From: Gordonia jinghuaiqii
Lineage (GTDB): Bacteria > Actinomycetota > Actinomycetes > Mycobacteriales > Mycobacteriaceae
NCBI RefSeq assembly: GCF_014041935.1
Contig: NZ_CP059491.1
Coordinates: 4,402,001-4,466,000, forward strand
Reading direction: 5' to 3'
Length of the DNA stretch: 64,000 nt
A program made the position numbers and the translations under genes. How positions within the stretch are numbered: position 1 is the stretch's first letter; every line of letters begins with the position of its first letter. Below are positions 35,600 through 45,280 of this stretch, one piece after another. Under the pieces are notes generated by a model. That model was not told the origin of the DNA. It saw nothing but the letters and a program-made list of their open reading frames with translations, and ran no database searches.

Positions 35600-36379
35600 C
35601 TACGGCAGGTCCACCTTGCTCGCCAGCCAACGGCCGTCGACGTTCTCCATGGTCATCAACACACGGCTTCGGTCGACGCGCGGTTCCGGGCTCGCGGTGT
35701 TGGTGATCGACTGATCGACGAACAGCATGACCACCACCCGCTGGGTCGTCGCCGACTTCACCCCGGCGTCGATGACGACGCCCTTGCTGGTGGCCTTGTT
35801 GTCGACGAGCATCTGCTTCAGCTGACTACTCGATCGTGAGTACATGTCCTTGAACTCCCCGGTCGCACCGCCGAGCACCTCGGTGAAGTTCTGGTCGATG
35901 CTGGCGGAGTCGATGCTGGTCAGCGTGACGGCGTAGTCCTTGGCGGTGGCCACGGCCTGCTGCTCGGCCTGGTTGATCGCATGGTTTTCGTAGAGCGTCC
36001 AACCCGCGTAACCCCCACCGGCGAGCAGGGCGACGATCGCGAGGACCGCGACGATCCGGCGAGGGTTCAACAGACCGGCCAGTCGCCCCGCACGTATCAC
36101 GGGACGTCGACGCGGCGTGGCCTTCTTCGCCGTGGTCTCGTTCGCCGTGGTCTCGTTCGCCGTGGACTCGTTCGCCGTGGTCTGTGGTGCGTCCGACGCC
36201 TCGGCGTCGCCGACCTCGATCTCGGTGGTCTGCGCGGCAGTCCCGGTCGAGACGTCGTCGACCGCCGATTCTTCACGGGATCGTCGGGACCCGCCCCCGC
36301 CCACGGGAGACTTCTTCACGACGTCCTTGCCCCGTGGCGTCTTGGTGCCGGTCGTCTTGTTCGTCGTGGCAGTGCTCAC
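35600..36379 (-). CDS. Mce-associated membrane protein (Mas family)
   Basis: A 259-residue last gene of the second mce operon. The N-terminal about 95 residues are disordered, Thr/Ala/Glu-rich, and contain a four-fold T-A-N-E repeat. A single membrane helix follows (RIVAVLAIVALLAGGGYAGW, about residues 107-126), then an extracytoplasmic alpha/beta domain (YAVTLTSIDSASI, QRVVVMLFVDQS, MENVDGRWLASKVD) with the NTF2-like look of Mas/OmamA proteins that stabilise Mce complexes. The start at GTG 36379 has AGAGGTGAG upstream. Confidence 0.85.
   Translation of the reverse strand: MSTATTNKTTGTKTPRGKDVVKKSPVGGGGSRRSREESAVDDVSTGTAAQTTEIEVGDAEASDAPQTTANESTANETTANETTAKKATPRRRPVIRAGRLAGLLNPRRIVAVLAIVALLAGGGYAGWTLYENHAINQAEQQAVATAKDYAVTLTSIDSASIDQNFTEVLGGATGEFKDMYSRSSSQLKQMLVDNKATSKGVVIDAGVKSATTQRVVVMLFVDQSITNTASPEPRVDRSRVLMTMENVDGRWLASKVDLP
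36126..36185. repeat. 15-bp tandem repeat, four copies, in Mce-associated gene
   Basis: TTCGCCGTGGTCTCG is repeated at 36126, 36141, 36156 (one change) and 36171 (changed end), encoding the T-A-N-E-T/S repeats of the cytosolic region. Fifteen-base units keep frame and are likely to vary in number. Confidence 0.85.
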
Positions 36380-36409
36380 GGTCTCACCTCTCGGTCGGAT
36401 ACGGATGGT

Positions 36410-37669
36410 CTAGTTGAAGTGGATGTCCGGACCGCCGAACGGTGTCGGAATGGTCTGCGGCCCACGCGGAGTCGGGTCGGTTCGGGCGTGGGGATCGCTG
36501 CCGGGTCTCGGCAGGTTCGTGTCGTCTCCCGGCGGTCGTGGCGCCGCACCCGCGCCGCGCGGAAGGAGTTCGGTGTTCTTGCAGTGCGTGTTGAGGAATG
36601 GCTCCGGGAAGTCCGGTCGTGACGGCGCCGATCGCGGAAGGTCGTAATCGCATGGGACGCGCGGGAAGACGTCGACACTGCCCCACAGGCCGCCGTCGCG
36701 GAAAGCTGTGCTGATCGCGTCCAGTGCCGACCCGGAGCGCTGCGTCGGGAAGAAGAACTCCCGCAGTGCCGGGACGCGCAGGTACGCCATCTGCGACACC
36801 GTGACGAGGTTGCCCAGCAACTGGACCATCGTCGGCGAGTTGTCGGTGAACAGCTGATCGACGTCGCGCAGTGTGGCCGGCGTCTGATCGAGCATCTGGC
36901 GGAAGCCCGCGTCCATGGAACCCACACCGGCGAGCGAGGATCGGAGGTTGCCCGCGGTCGCCCGCAGACCGGGAGCCGTGTCCGCGAGTGTGGTGAGCAC
37001 GACCTTGCTGGTGCGGATGACATTGACGGTCTGTGGCAGCACCGAATCCAGCGTCGACACGAGGAACGTTCCTCCTCGCACGATGTCGCGCAGCTTCTGC
37101 GCGCCTTCCTCGCCGGTGCCGAGCTCGTCCATGATGAGCGTCAGCTGGTCGGTGTCGATCTGTGCGAGAGCAGGATCCATGTTCTCCAGCAGCGTGGCCA
37201 TCGGCACCGGGGTGGTGGTGCGCTTCTCCTCCACGACCGTCCCGTCGGTGATGAACGGTGCCGAATCGGTGGACGGCCGGAAGTCGAGGAACTGTTCGCC
37301 GGCCGGCGACAGACTCGACACCCGGACCTCCCCGTCGGCCGGGATCTTGATTCCTGCGTCGATGGTGGCGACCACGTGCACCCCGTCGTCGTCGATGCGC
37401 ACGGCGTCGACGCGGCCGACCGGCACGCCGCGCAGCGTCACGTCCTGATTCGGCAGCAGGCCACCGGATTGCGCGAGTTCGACCTCGACGCGGATGTGCG
37501 ACGCGGTCGGATCACGCTGCAGGGTGTCGAGCATCAGGTATGCGACACCGACGACAAGAATCGTCAGGAGACCCAGCACCGACAACCAGTTTCGACGACG
37601 GCGGCCCCAGTCCACCGCGGCGACGATGCCGCGTGCTCCGGTCTCGACGAAGCCGGGGCGCGCGCTCAT
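36410..37669 (-). CDS. mceF: MceF-type MCE family protein
   Basis: A 419-residue, sixth and last MCE protein of the second operon. It has a basic cytosolic leader, a membrane helix (WLSVLGLLTILVVGVAYLML, about residues 28-47), an MCE domain (about 58-140, LLPNQDVTLRGVPVGRVDAV), a long helical region, and a proline/arginine-rich C-terminal tail typical of MceF. Its start overlaps the MceE stop. A short gap separates it from the Mce-associated gene downstream. Confidence 0.9.
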   Translation of the reverse strand: MSARPGFVETGARGIVAAVDWGRRRRNWLSVLGLLTILVVGVAYLMLDTLQRDPTASHIRVEVELAQSGGLLPNQDVTLRGVPVGRVDAVRIDDDGVHVVATIDAGIKIPADGEVRVSSLSPAGEQFLDFRPSTDSAPFITDGTVVEEKRTTTPVPMATLLENMDPALAQIDTDQLTLIMDELGTGEEGAQKLRDIVRGGTFLVSTLDSVLPQTVNVIRTSKVVLTTLADTAPGLRATAGNLRSSLAGVGSMDAGFRQMLDQTPATLRDVDQLFTDNSPTMVQLLGNLVTVSQMAYLRVPALREFFFPTQRSGSALDAISTAFRDGGLWGSVDVFPRVPCDYDLPRSAPSRPDFPEPFLNTHCKNTELLPRGAGAAPRPPGDDTNLPRPGSDPHARTDPTPRGPQTIPTPFGGPDIHFN

Positions 37670-38784
37670 CGCGGAGCCCCCGGCTCGACGTGCTGCCGCA
37701 ATCGCATCAATGTGAGCGACAGCGATCCGACGAACTGCTCCCAGTCACGAACATCCGGGAGGCGCGACCCCGGGTCACCGCGATGATTCGGATCGTCGAA
37801 GGCGCCGATTGCGAACTGGGAGATCGCGACATCCGTGTGCCCCGAAGTCGCGTTGGTCAGTTTGACGATCGGACCGAGGAGGCGGTTGACCGCGTCGAGG
37901 CTGGCCCCGGGTGCCGTGGCCGCGGCGTTCAGCGACGCGGCGATCCGGTTGATGTCGTCCATCATCCCGCCGGCGGCGGTCCCCTTCACCGAGGGGAACG
38001 CGCCGAGTTGCCGGATGACCCGGTCGACCTGTTCGACGGTCGCCAGGATCGACTGCGTGTTGTTCGCCACCGTCCACAGCGCGGGTCCGGCGGCCTCGAG
38101 GGCCGAGTCGATGGTCTGCTGCCGCGCCGACACCGTCGACGCCAACCGACTGGCCGCGCCGAGGACGGCCTCGATCTCGCCGGTGCGCTCCGACAGCGAG
38201 GAGACCAGCACCGTCGACTGCCGGACGAGCGCTCCGAGCTGCTGCCCGTCGTCGCCGAGCGATTCGCCGAGGCCGTTGACGATGTCGGTCAGACTGCGAA
38301 TCGCGCCGCCGTTGACCAGCATCGCGGCCGTCGACAGCACTTCCTCGACCGTCGCGCCGGCCGACGTGCGGTCGGCCGGGATGACGTCGCCGTCATCGAG
38401 CAGGGCGGCGCCCGTCTCCGGTTCGGCGGGCGGCTCGAGCGCGACGAACACATCACCCAGCGGTGTGGCCGAACGCAGTTCGGCCCGGGTCCCGTCCGGT
38501 AGACGGGTACCGTCGGCGATCCGCATGCCGACATCGGCGAGGTAGTTGTCCACCTCCATGGACTCCACGAATCCCACGTCCGCGCCCAGGAGGCGAACCT
38601 TCGCCTTCGCCGGGAGGTTCAGCGCGTTGTCGAACTGCGCCGTCAACGTGAAGCCGTCTCCGCTGGTACCTGGCGCCGGAAGCGGGATCTGTCCCAGACC
38701 CACCGAACACCCGGTGAGCACACAACACATCAGGAACACGGTGGCGGCGGCCACCGTCGAACGAATTCGCCTCACCGCGTTCAT
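37666..38784 (-). CDS. mceE: MceE-type MCE family lipoprotein
   Basis: A 372-residue lipid-anchored MCE protein. The signal peptide ends in the lipobox L-T-G-C-S (Cys about 26). The MCE domain covers about residues 45-125 (KAKVRLLGADVGFVESMEV), followed by helical repeats rich in Ala, Ser and Thr. MceE is the canonical lipoprotein (LprK-like) of mce operons, and this one is in the expected fifth position. The true start is ATG 38784, overlapping the MceD stop; the open frame upstream is non-coding in this phase. Confidence 0.9.
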   Translation of the reverse strand: MNAVRRIRSTVAAATVFLMCCVLTGCSVGLGQIPLPAPGTSGDGFTLTAQFDNALNLPAKAKVRLLGADVGFVESMEVDNYLADVGMRIADGTRLPDGTRAELRSATPLGDVFVALEPPAEPETGAALLDDGDVIPADRTSAGATVEEVLSTAAMLVNGGAIRSLTDIVNGLGESLGDDGQQLGALVRQSTVLVSSLSERTGEIEAVLGAASRLASTVSARQQTIDSALEAAGPALWTVANNTQSILATVEQVDRVIRQLGAFPSVKGTAAGGMMDDINRIAASLNAAATAPGASLDAVNRLLGPIVKLTNATSGHTDVAISQFAIGAFDDPNHRGDPGSRLPDVRDWEQFVGSLSLTLMRLRQHVEPGAPR

Positions 38785-39887
38785 TTCTGCCCGACCCCCG
38801 CCATCGCCGCCAGCATGGCCGTCACCCCGAAGTCCGGCCCGAAATCCTGCGGCTTGCCGGTGTTGCACCCGAGGTCCTTCAGGTTCGCCAAGTTGCAGAC
38901 CTCTTTGAGGACCTGCTGGTCGAAGAGGATCCGGTCGGCGAAGGTGTGCACCCGGATGGTGCCGTTCGGCTGGTCGATCGCGTTGTACGCGTTGTTCATC
39001 AGCATCGGTGTCAGGTTCAGGAACTCTGACAGCTCGCGCTGATAGTCGGAGAGCGTCCGGGTGACGGTGGTCGTGTCGCGCGCCGCGTTCCGCAGCGGAA
39101 TCCGGTTCTCCTCGAGCAGTTCCGAGGTCTTGGCGAGGATCTCGTTGAGTTTCGCGCCGGTGTTGCCCTGGCCCAGTCGCTGATCGGCGATGACCTGGCT
39201 CATTGCACGGAGGCTTCCGCCGAACTCGCGGATCGTCTTGTCGTTGTTCGCCGCGGCTTCGGTGAGGACGTCGAGGTTGTCCACGAGTCTGACGATCGCC
39301 TCGCGGGTGGCGCTCGGATCGGCACCGGTGCGCAGGGCCTTCGACAACTGCCCGAGTGCGTCGCGCAGCGCCGGACCGTTGCCGTCCAGGGACTCCGAGG
39401 TCACTGTCAGCATGTCGGCGATCGGTCCCCCACCCTTGCCGTCGCCGCCGAGCTGACCGGCCAGGTTGTCGGTCATCGTGAGCAGGCGGTCGAATTCGAT
39501 CGGGGTCCGGGTGCGGTCGAGGGGCAGGAACGCATCGGCCGACAGTTTCGGCCCACCGGAGTAGGCGGGGGTGAGTTCGACGTGCCGGTCGGTCAGTATC
39601 GAGGACGACACCGCCACCGCCTTCACCTCGAGCGGCAGTGCCACGTCCTCGTCGACCTCCATGGTGACGTCGACGACCGTGCCGCGGGGGCTGATGTCGG
39701 AGATGTGGCCGATCGTGATGCCCAGGACCGCGACCTTGTTGCCCTCGTACAGGCCTGCGGCGCTGTCGAACTGGGCCACGATCCGGTGTGAGCCGGCCGA
39801 CGGGTTCCAGAGCGCGGCGACCGTGGCCGCGACCGCGACAGCGACAGCCGTCACCACCACCAGGGTCCGCATACGTGGTCGTCTCAT
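38781..39887 (-). CDS. mceD: MceD-type MCE family protein
   Basis: A 368-residue MCE subunit: membrane anchor at residues about 7-27 (TLVVVTAVAVAVAATVAAL), MCE domain (about 35-115, LYEGNKVAVLGITIGHISDI) and a long helical part ending near QDFGPDFG. The ATG at 39887 overlaps the MceC stop by ATGA; an upstream in-frame ATG at 39953 would overlap mceC heavily and is not used. The D assignment is by operon order. Confidence 0.9.
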   Translation of the reverse strand: MRRPRMRTLVVVTAVAVAVAATVAALWNPSAGSHRIVAQFDSAAGLYEGNKVAVLGITIGHISDISPRGTVVDVTMEVDEDVALPLEVKAVAVSSSILTDRHVELTPAYSGGPKLSADAFLPLDRTRTPIEFDRLLTMTDNLAGQLGGDGKGGGPIADMLTVTSESLDGNGPALRDALGQLSKALRTGADPSATREAIVRLVDNLDVLTEAAANNDKTIREFGGSLRAMSQVIADQRLGQGNTGAKLNEILAKTSELLEENRIPLRNAARDTTTVTRTLSDYQRELSEFLNLTPMLMNNAYNAIDQPNGTIRVHTFADRILFDQQVLKEVCNLANLKDLGCNTGKPQDFGPDFGVTAMLAAMAGVGQK

Positions 39888-40939
39888 CGGCAATCCTCGA
39901 AATACGTTGCGCGTCCGACTTGTTCGGCTCGACCACTCAGCGCGCACATCCACGAGTCGATGAGAAATCCTGCGGGTCCGGTGAAGTCGACATAGTTGCC
40001 GGATCCGGTCGCGTTGGTGAAGTTGCGTACCGGGAGCGGCAGAGCCTGCAGGGTGTTGCGAAGCAGGTCGTCGTGGCGGGCGAGCGCACCGAGCATCCCG
40101 TTCAGGTCCTCGATGAGCGCATCAAGCGCCGGACGGTTGACGACGGTGATGCGGTGCAACTGTGCGACGAGAGCAGTGGTGGCAGTGAACATCCCGGTGA
40201 CGGCGTCCCGGCGGCGGGTCAACTCGACCATCAGGTTCCGACCCTGCACCATCAACGATCCGATGTTGCTCTCCTGATTCCGGATGACCGTGGTGACGCG
40301 TTCGGCGCCGGTGATCAGTTCGCCCAACTGGGTGCGCCGGGTCGCGATGATCTCCGACAGGGTGTGTGCGGTGGAGATGGCCTCCGGGACCACGGCCGGC
40401 GCCCCCTCGAGCTGCGTCGACAACGTGGTCATGGCATCGGCGAGACCGCCTGCGTCGACCTGCTCGAAGTTGGTGGTCGCATCCTCGATCGTCTCCTGCA
40501 GGTCGTAGGGAACCTGGGTGTTGCGCAGCGGAATCCGATCGCCGGCCAGCGATCCCGACCCCTCCGGGGTGATCGCGATGTACCGCGACCCGAGGATCGT
40601 GGTCAGTTTGATCGCAGCCTTGGTGTCGTTGCCGAGACGCACTCCGCGGTCGATGTTCATCGAGATGACGACCCGGTCGCCGTCGAGGCGCGAACCCTTG
40701 ACCTCACCCACCGGCACGCCGGCGAGGGTCACCTGATCGCCGTTCCGGATCTCCCCTGCCTGCGCGAACTCGGCCTCGATGTTCTTCCGGCCGACGTCGA
40801 TCGCACTGATCCCGACGACGAGCGCGACGACGAGGATGAGTACGCCTACGCCCCCGAGCCCGAGGTAGAGCGAGTTCCATTCGGCGATCGGCTTCCGGTG
40901 CGATCGTTCGGTCATGCGGCGGTTCCCTGACGTCTTCAT
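39884..40939 (-). CDS. mceC: MceC-type MCE family protein
   Basis: A 351-residue MCE subunit with a basic cytosolic leader, one membrane helix (LYLGLGGVGVLILVVALVVG, about residues 24-43), an MCE domain (about 50-130, EIRNGDQVTLAGVPVGEVKG) and a helical C-terminal half ending in an acidic E-D-C-R. It is coupled to both neighbours through four-base overlaps. Confidence 0.9.
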   Translation of the reverse strand: MKTSGNRRMTERSHRKPIAEWNSLYLGLGGVGVLILVVALVVGISAIDVGRKNIEAEFAQAGEIRNGDQVTLAGVPVGEVKGSRLDGDRVVISMNIDRGVRLGNDTKAAIKLTTILGSRYIAITPEGSGSLAGDRIPLRNTQVPYDLQETIEDATTNFEQVDAGGLADAMTTLSTQLEGAPAVVPEAISTAHTLSEIIATRRTQLGELITGAERVTTVIRNQESNIGSLMVQGRNLMVELTRRRDAVTGMFTATTALVAQLHRITVVNRPALDALIEDLNGMLGALARHDDLLRNTLQALPLPVRNFTNATGSGNYVDFTGPAGFLIDSWMCALSGRAEQVGRATYFEDCR

Positions 40940-41979
40940 GGCTGGCAGATCGGTGAGTACTTCGGCTTTCCGCCGGGCGTCGCCGCAGCGACGATCGCCG
41001 GGGCCAGCGGGGTGAGGAAGGGTACGAAGTCGGCGGGGTTGAGGTCACAGACGTAGGCACTGAGGAAGCTGCCCTCCTGGCTGACGCGGGCCATGCCCTT
41101 CAGGAGCAGCGGGACGTTGGCGCCCAGGTATTCGAACTCGGGCTTCTTCTCGGCGAAATGCGCGAGAAAGCCTGGCTGCCGGGTGAGGAAGGCATCCATC
41201 GACGGCGCGGTGTCGGACGCTATCTCCGCGAGGCGTCCACCCACTTCCGTCATCACGTCGGCCGTGCCGACGAGATCCTCACGGTGGGCCGCGAACGCCT
41301 CGAAGATCTCCTGGGCCCGTCCGATGACCTCCTGGATGCCGCCGGTCTGGCGGGACAGTCCGGTCAGCACCTTCCCGAGGTCGGTGATGACGTCGCCGAG
41401 CAATGCGTCCGGGCCCGCGAAGGATTCGGCCAGCGACGAGGTCTGGGCCAGCAGTCGGGTGATCGCGCCGGTCTCACCCTGCAGCGCCCCGACGAGCGAG
41501 CTCGACAGGTCGTTCACCTTGTCCGGGTCGAGAACGCTGAACAACGGCTCGAACCCGTTCAGCAGCGCGGAGATGTCGAACGACGGCTCGGTGTGGTCCA
41601 CCGGGATCTCGTCACCGGGCTCCAGTGGCGCGGGAGAGTCGAACTGCCCCAACGACAATCCCAGATAACGCTGACCGATGATGTTCTGGTAGGTCACCGC
41701 GGCCTTGGTGTTGCCGCTCAGGTCCTGCCGGGCGTCGACGCGGAAATGGACGCGGGCGAGGTTGCCGTCGAGTTCGATCGAGTCGATACGACCCACCCGC
41801 ACACCGGCCATCCGGACGTCGTCGCCGGTCCGGAGTCCGGACACATCGGTGAACACGGCCGAGTACTCCGACGTCGGGCCGGAGATGTCGCGACGCAGGG
41901 TGTTGATGATCGTCCACGTCAGCATCGTCGCGACGACGAGGAACACCGACAGCCAGATGATCGACCTGCGATAACTCAT
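40936..41979 (-). CDS. mceB: MceB-type MCE family protein
   Basis: A 347-residue MCE subunit: N-terminal membrane helix (IIWLSVFLVVATMLTWTII), MCE domain (about residues 38-120, LRTGDDVRMAGVRVGRIDSI), the family block NIIGQRYLGLSLGQ, and a helical region ending in the Cys-containing C-terminus (YVCDLNPADF, SPICQP) common in MceB. It overlaps MceA by four bases. Confidence 0.9.
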   Translation of the reverse strand: MSYRRSIIWLSVFLVVATMLTWTIINTLRRDISGPTSEYSAVFTDVSGLRTGDDVRMAGVRVGRIDSIELDGNLARVHFRVDARQDLSGNTKAAVTYQNIIGQRYLGLSLGQFDSPAPLEPGDEIPVDHTEPSFDISALLNGFEPLFSVLDPDKVNDLSSSLVGALQGETGAITRLLAQTSSLAESFAGPDALLGDVITDLGKVLTGLSRQTGGIQEVIGRAQEIFEAFAAHREDLVGTADVMTEVGGRLAEIASDTAPSMDAFLTRQPGFLAHFAEKKPEFEYLGANVPLLLKGMARVSQEGSFLSAYVCDLNPADFVPFLTPLAPAIVAAATPGGKPKYSPICQP

Positions 41980-43340
41980 CGTCCTCCCTCCGTCCGCCGC
42001 TGACCCGGCGTGCCCTCGGGCTTCTGATCGGGCTTGCGTCCCGGCTTCTCGACCTTGATGTCACTTCCGCGCAGCAGCGGTCCCAGCAGTAGCGCGGTCA
42101 CCTCATTGGCGCCCGGCCCCAACAGCTTCCGCAGCGCTTCGATCTCGGCACGGCTGCCGACGGGCCCGACGTTGCCGCCCATGAGCCCGGCCGGCGGCCG
42201 GTAGTTCTTCGGCTGGAGCACCTGCGGCAGCGTCGGGCGCCCGACCGTTGCCGGTGCCCACTGACACGAGTTGCCCGCCATGTCGCCGTACCGCGGGCAG
42301 TCCGCCCGCGAGTACATCCGGTGCGGGGTGAGCGCCCACACGAAATGACCTGTACCGCGCTGCTTCTCCGGGTCCCAGAACTCCGTCATGAACTTCTCGG
42401 ACAGGTTCGCGATCTTGACCGTGATCGGCGGCAGGGCGGGGCCGCCGTCGGCGAAGACGTCGAGGACGGGCGCGAGCGAACTCGTGATGGTGATCATCCG
42501 GTCGGTGTTGTTGTCCAGCGCGGTTTCCGAGGTGCCGAGCGTGTGCTGTCCGGCGCTGAGCAGATCGGTGAGCGCGGCCTGTTTCTCGGCGATGGTCTTC
42601 ATCGGCACGATGGCGTGGTGGACGGCATCGAGCAGATCGGGGGCCGAACGCTGCAGACCTGTCATGGCCGTGGCCAGTTCGCTCAGACGCGAGCGGGTCT
42701 CACCGTCGTCGACGGCGCGATTCAGCTCGGTCATGATGGTGACGAGTTGCCCACCGGCGGTGCGGATCTCGGCCCCCTGACTACGGGTGGCGGTGGCGAG
42801 CGCGGCCAGCACGCCGACCGTGTCGTCGCGGCGGTCGCGTCCCATGGCGTCGACGATGTCACGCAGCTTGGTCAGGACGGTCTGGAGTTCGATGGTCGAC
42901 CGACTGGTGTCCGCCTGGACGGTGTCGCCGCTCTGGATCGGCCGGCCGGCCCGATCGGGGTGGTCGAGCAGCTGCACCGACGACACCGCGAACACGTTGC
43001 TCGGTACCACCCTAGCGGTGACTGTGTCCGGAACGCCCTGTGCGCCGGCGGGATCGAGTGAGAGCGTCACCCGGTTGGGTCCGCCGTCGGCGCCCGGCTC
43101 GACGCCGGTGACGAAGCCGACGAGACTGCCGCGGAATTTCACGTCGGATTTGGTCGGGATGCCGTCTCCGACGTCGGTGAGGAGCGCGGTGACGGTCACG
43201 CGATCGTCGAGTGCGCCCGTCGACTTGAGGAGCAGCGCGGCCACGACGATGCCGATCACCGCGACCCCGATCAGTCCGCGCACGAGCAACGTCGTGTCCG
43301 ACGGTGACCCCGGTTCGGACTCGAGAGAGATCGTCCGCAT
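41976..43340 (-). CDS. mceA: MceA-type MCE family protein
   Basis: A 454-residue MCE subunit, longer than its homologue at the left end of the window because of a charged, Pro/Lys/Arg-rich C-terminal tail. The membrane helix is GLIGVAVIGIVVAALLLK; the MCE domain (about residues 45-130) contains GIPTKSDVKFRGSLVGFVTG. The ATG at 43340 lies two bases after the yrbEB stop; the reading frame open to 43808 is the shadow of yrbEB. It is the first MCE gene after the permeases, hence MceA. Confidence 0.9.
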   Translation of the reverse strand: MRTISLESEPGSPSDTTLLVRGLIGVAVIGIVVAALLLKSTGALDDRVTVTALLTDVGDGIPTKSDVKFRGSLVGFVTGVEPGADGGPNRVTLSLDPAGAQGVPDTVTARVVPSNVFAVSSVQLLDHPDRAGRPIQSGDTVQADTSRSTIELQTVLTKLRDIVDAMGRDRRDDTVGVLAALATATRSQGAEIRTAGGQLVTIMTELNRAVDDGETRSRLSELATAMTGLQRSAPDLLDAVHHAIVPMKTIAEKQAALTDLLSAGQHTLGTSETALDNNTDRMITITSSLAPVLDVFADGGPALPPITVKIANLSEKFMTEFWDPEKQRGTGHFVWALTPHRMYSRADCPRYGDMAGNSCQWAPATVGRPTLPQVLQPKNYRPPAGLMGGNVGPVGSRAEIEALRKLLGPGANEVTALLLGPLLRGSDIKVEKPGRKPDQKPEGTPGQRRTEGGR

Positions 43341-43342
43341 GC

Positions 43343-44212
43343 TCACCCGCCGAGCCTCGATCCTGAACTGACGCCCCAGAAGGCAAGGGTCAACAGTAGA
43401 TTGACGACGATCATCGCGCTGATACCCAGACGCATCGCACGTCCCACGGCGACGCCCACTCCCTGGGGACCGCCGCGCGCGTAGTAGCCGTAATAGCACT
43501 GGATGGTCGTCGTGATGGACACGAACACCACCGCCTTGATGACCGAGTAGATGATGTCGGGTCCGGACATCACCAGGTGGAAGTAGTGCTGGTACGTGCC
43601 GATCGACACCCCGCCCGCGAGTGCGACCACCCCCTGGACCACCACGTAGCTCAGGACCAGGCACATCACGAACAGCGGGATGACCGCGATCACCGACGCC
43701 ACCAGTCGCGTGCTGACCAGATACGGCACGGAACGGATGGCGAGGGTCTCCATCGCGTCGATCTCCTCGGTGATCCGCATGGCCCCGAGCTGTGCGGTGA
43801 AGCGGCATCCGGCCTGCGAGGCGAATGCCAGGGCCGCCATGATCGGTGCGAGCTCACGGGTCGACGCCGACGCCGAGATCAAGCCGGTCGCCTGCCCGAG
43901 ACCGAGCATGCGCAGCGCGTTGTACCCTTCGATCCCGACGATGGCGCCGGCGCTCGCACCGAGGACGAGGATGACGCCCGCGGTGCCGCCGCCGACCACC
44001 AGGGAGCCGTTGCCCCAGGTCACATCCGACAGGATGCGCAGGAACTCCTTCGGATAGTGGCGCAGCATCGCCGGGATGCCGACGATCGCCCTGCCGAGGA
44101 ACGACAACATGTGCCCGATGAGCCGGATCGGCCTCGTCACGGAGCCATAGACCGAGATCAGCGGCCGCACCCCGGGCGGGTAGTACGGGGCTGCCGCCCT
44201 CGACGCGCCCAT
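43343..44212 (-). CDS. yrbEB: YrbEB/MlaE-type ABC permease of second mce operon
   Basis: A 289-residue MlaE-family permease with the signature ITEEIDAMETLAIRSVPYLV and C-terminal GGPQGVGVAVGRAMRLG, plus several membrane helices. The ATG at 44212 shares its A with the yrbEA stop (TGATG); the longer open frame to 44362 lies inside yrbEA. Together with YrbEA it forms the membrane pore of the lipid importer. Confidence 0.92.
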   Translation of the reverse strand: MGASRAAAPYYPPGVRPLISVYGSVTRPIRLIGHMLSFLGRAIVGIPAMLRHYPKEFLRILSDVTWGNGSLVVGGGTAGVILVLGASAGAIVGIEGYNALRMLGLGQATGLISASASTRELAPIMAALAFASQAGCRFTAQLGAMRITEEIDAMETLAIRSVPYLVSTRLVASVIAVIPLFVMCLVLSYVVVQGVVALAGGVSIGTYQHYFHLVMSGPDIIYSVIKAVVFVSITTTIQCYYGYYARGGPQGVGVAVGRAMRLGISAMIVVNLLLTLAFWGVSSGSRLGG

Positions 44213-45123
44213 CAGAACGACGCCCGGGGGAAGACCATCACGTACATCTGCGTGAAGGCCACGTTGACCAGCATCAACAGCATGATCGAACCGACGACGG
44301 TCGAGTTCACCGAGTTGGCGACCGCCGCTGGTCCACCGCTGGTGCTCAACCCCTTCTGACACGCGACGATCGCGACGATCATGCCGAACACGAGCGCCTT
44401 GACCAGGGTCAGGACCATGTCGCCGACGGTGGCGAAGGACGCGAACGTCGCCACGAAACTGCCTGGCGCACCGTCCTGTACGTAGACGTTGAACAGGTAT
44501 CCGGCAACGAATCCGACGAAGGTCACGATGCCGGTGAGTGCGGTGCCGACGACCATCGCGGCCGCCAGTCGCGGCACGACGAGACGACGAACCGGCGACA
44601 CCCCCATCACCCGCATCGCATCGATCTCCTCGCGGATCGTGCGCGAACCGAGATCGGCGCAGATGGCCGAACCCACAGCTGCCGCCATCATCAGCGCGGT
44701 GACGAGCGGGGCACCCTGTCGGATGACCGCCAGCCCGCTGGCCGCACCGGCCAGTGACGTCGCACCGACCTGCCCGGCGAGCAGACTGAACTGGATCGCG
44801 AGCGTGACCCCGATCGGGATCGCGACGAAGAAGGTCGGCACCAGTGCCGTGTTCGCCATGAACACCGACTCGCGGATGAATGCCTCGAGCGGGAACCGGC
44901 CGCGCACCAGATCGGCGAAGAGATACCGGAAGGACTCGATCCCCAGCTTGATCTGCTCACCGACGGTGATGAACGACTGGCCGGGGTGGCGGCGCACATA
45001 CCCCGCCGACCAGTCGGCGATATCCGTTGCCGCGCTGCCTGTTTGAAAGTCCGCCTGGGACGAATCCGGCTCGGGTCGCGGTGCGGCCCGGCGTGCGGCG
45101 ATGCTGTCGTCTCCCCCGGTCAA
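44212..45123 (-). CDS. yrbEA: YrbEA/MlaE-type ABC permease, first gene of second mce operon
   Basis: A 303-residue MlaE-family permease: REEIDAMRVMGVSPVRRLV in the cytosolic loop and GGPAAVANSVNSTVVGS near the C-terminus. The start appears to be TTG 45123 with GGAG about five bases upstream; the leader (about 30 residues) is longer than usual, so a downstream start is possible. The 45124-45280 gap upstream has no gene and should contain the operon promoter; I see no convincing operator in it. Confidence 0.9.
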   Translation of the reverse strand: MTGGDDSIAARRAAPRPEPDSSQADFQTGSAATDIADWSAGYVRRHPGQSFITVGEQIKLGIESFRYLFADLVRGRFPLEAFIRESVFMANTALVPTFFVAIPIGVTLAIQFSLLAGQVGATSLAGAASGLAVIRQGAPLVTALMMAAAVGSAICADLGSRTIREEIDAMRVMGVSPVRRLVVPRLAAAMVVGTALTGIVTFVGFVAGYLFNVYVQDGAPGSFVATFASFATVGDMVLTLVKALVFGMIVAIVACQKGLSTSGGPAAVANSVNSTVVGSIMLLMLVNVAFTQMYVMVFPRASF

Positions 45124-45280
45124 CTCAGCTCCGATCCTGACCTGTGGTCACCCGATCAGCTACCTGAAACGGGTAATCCATCTAACTCATTGCACGGTAT
45201 CAGCTCTGCCATGAGAGGCAAGTCACAATGGCGAATCGAGTTGCCCCGACCGTCCCCCGGTCAGCCACTGGCAGTTCACC

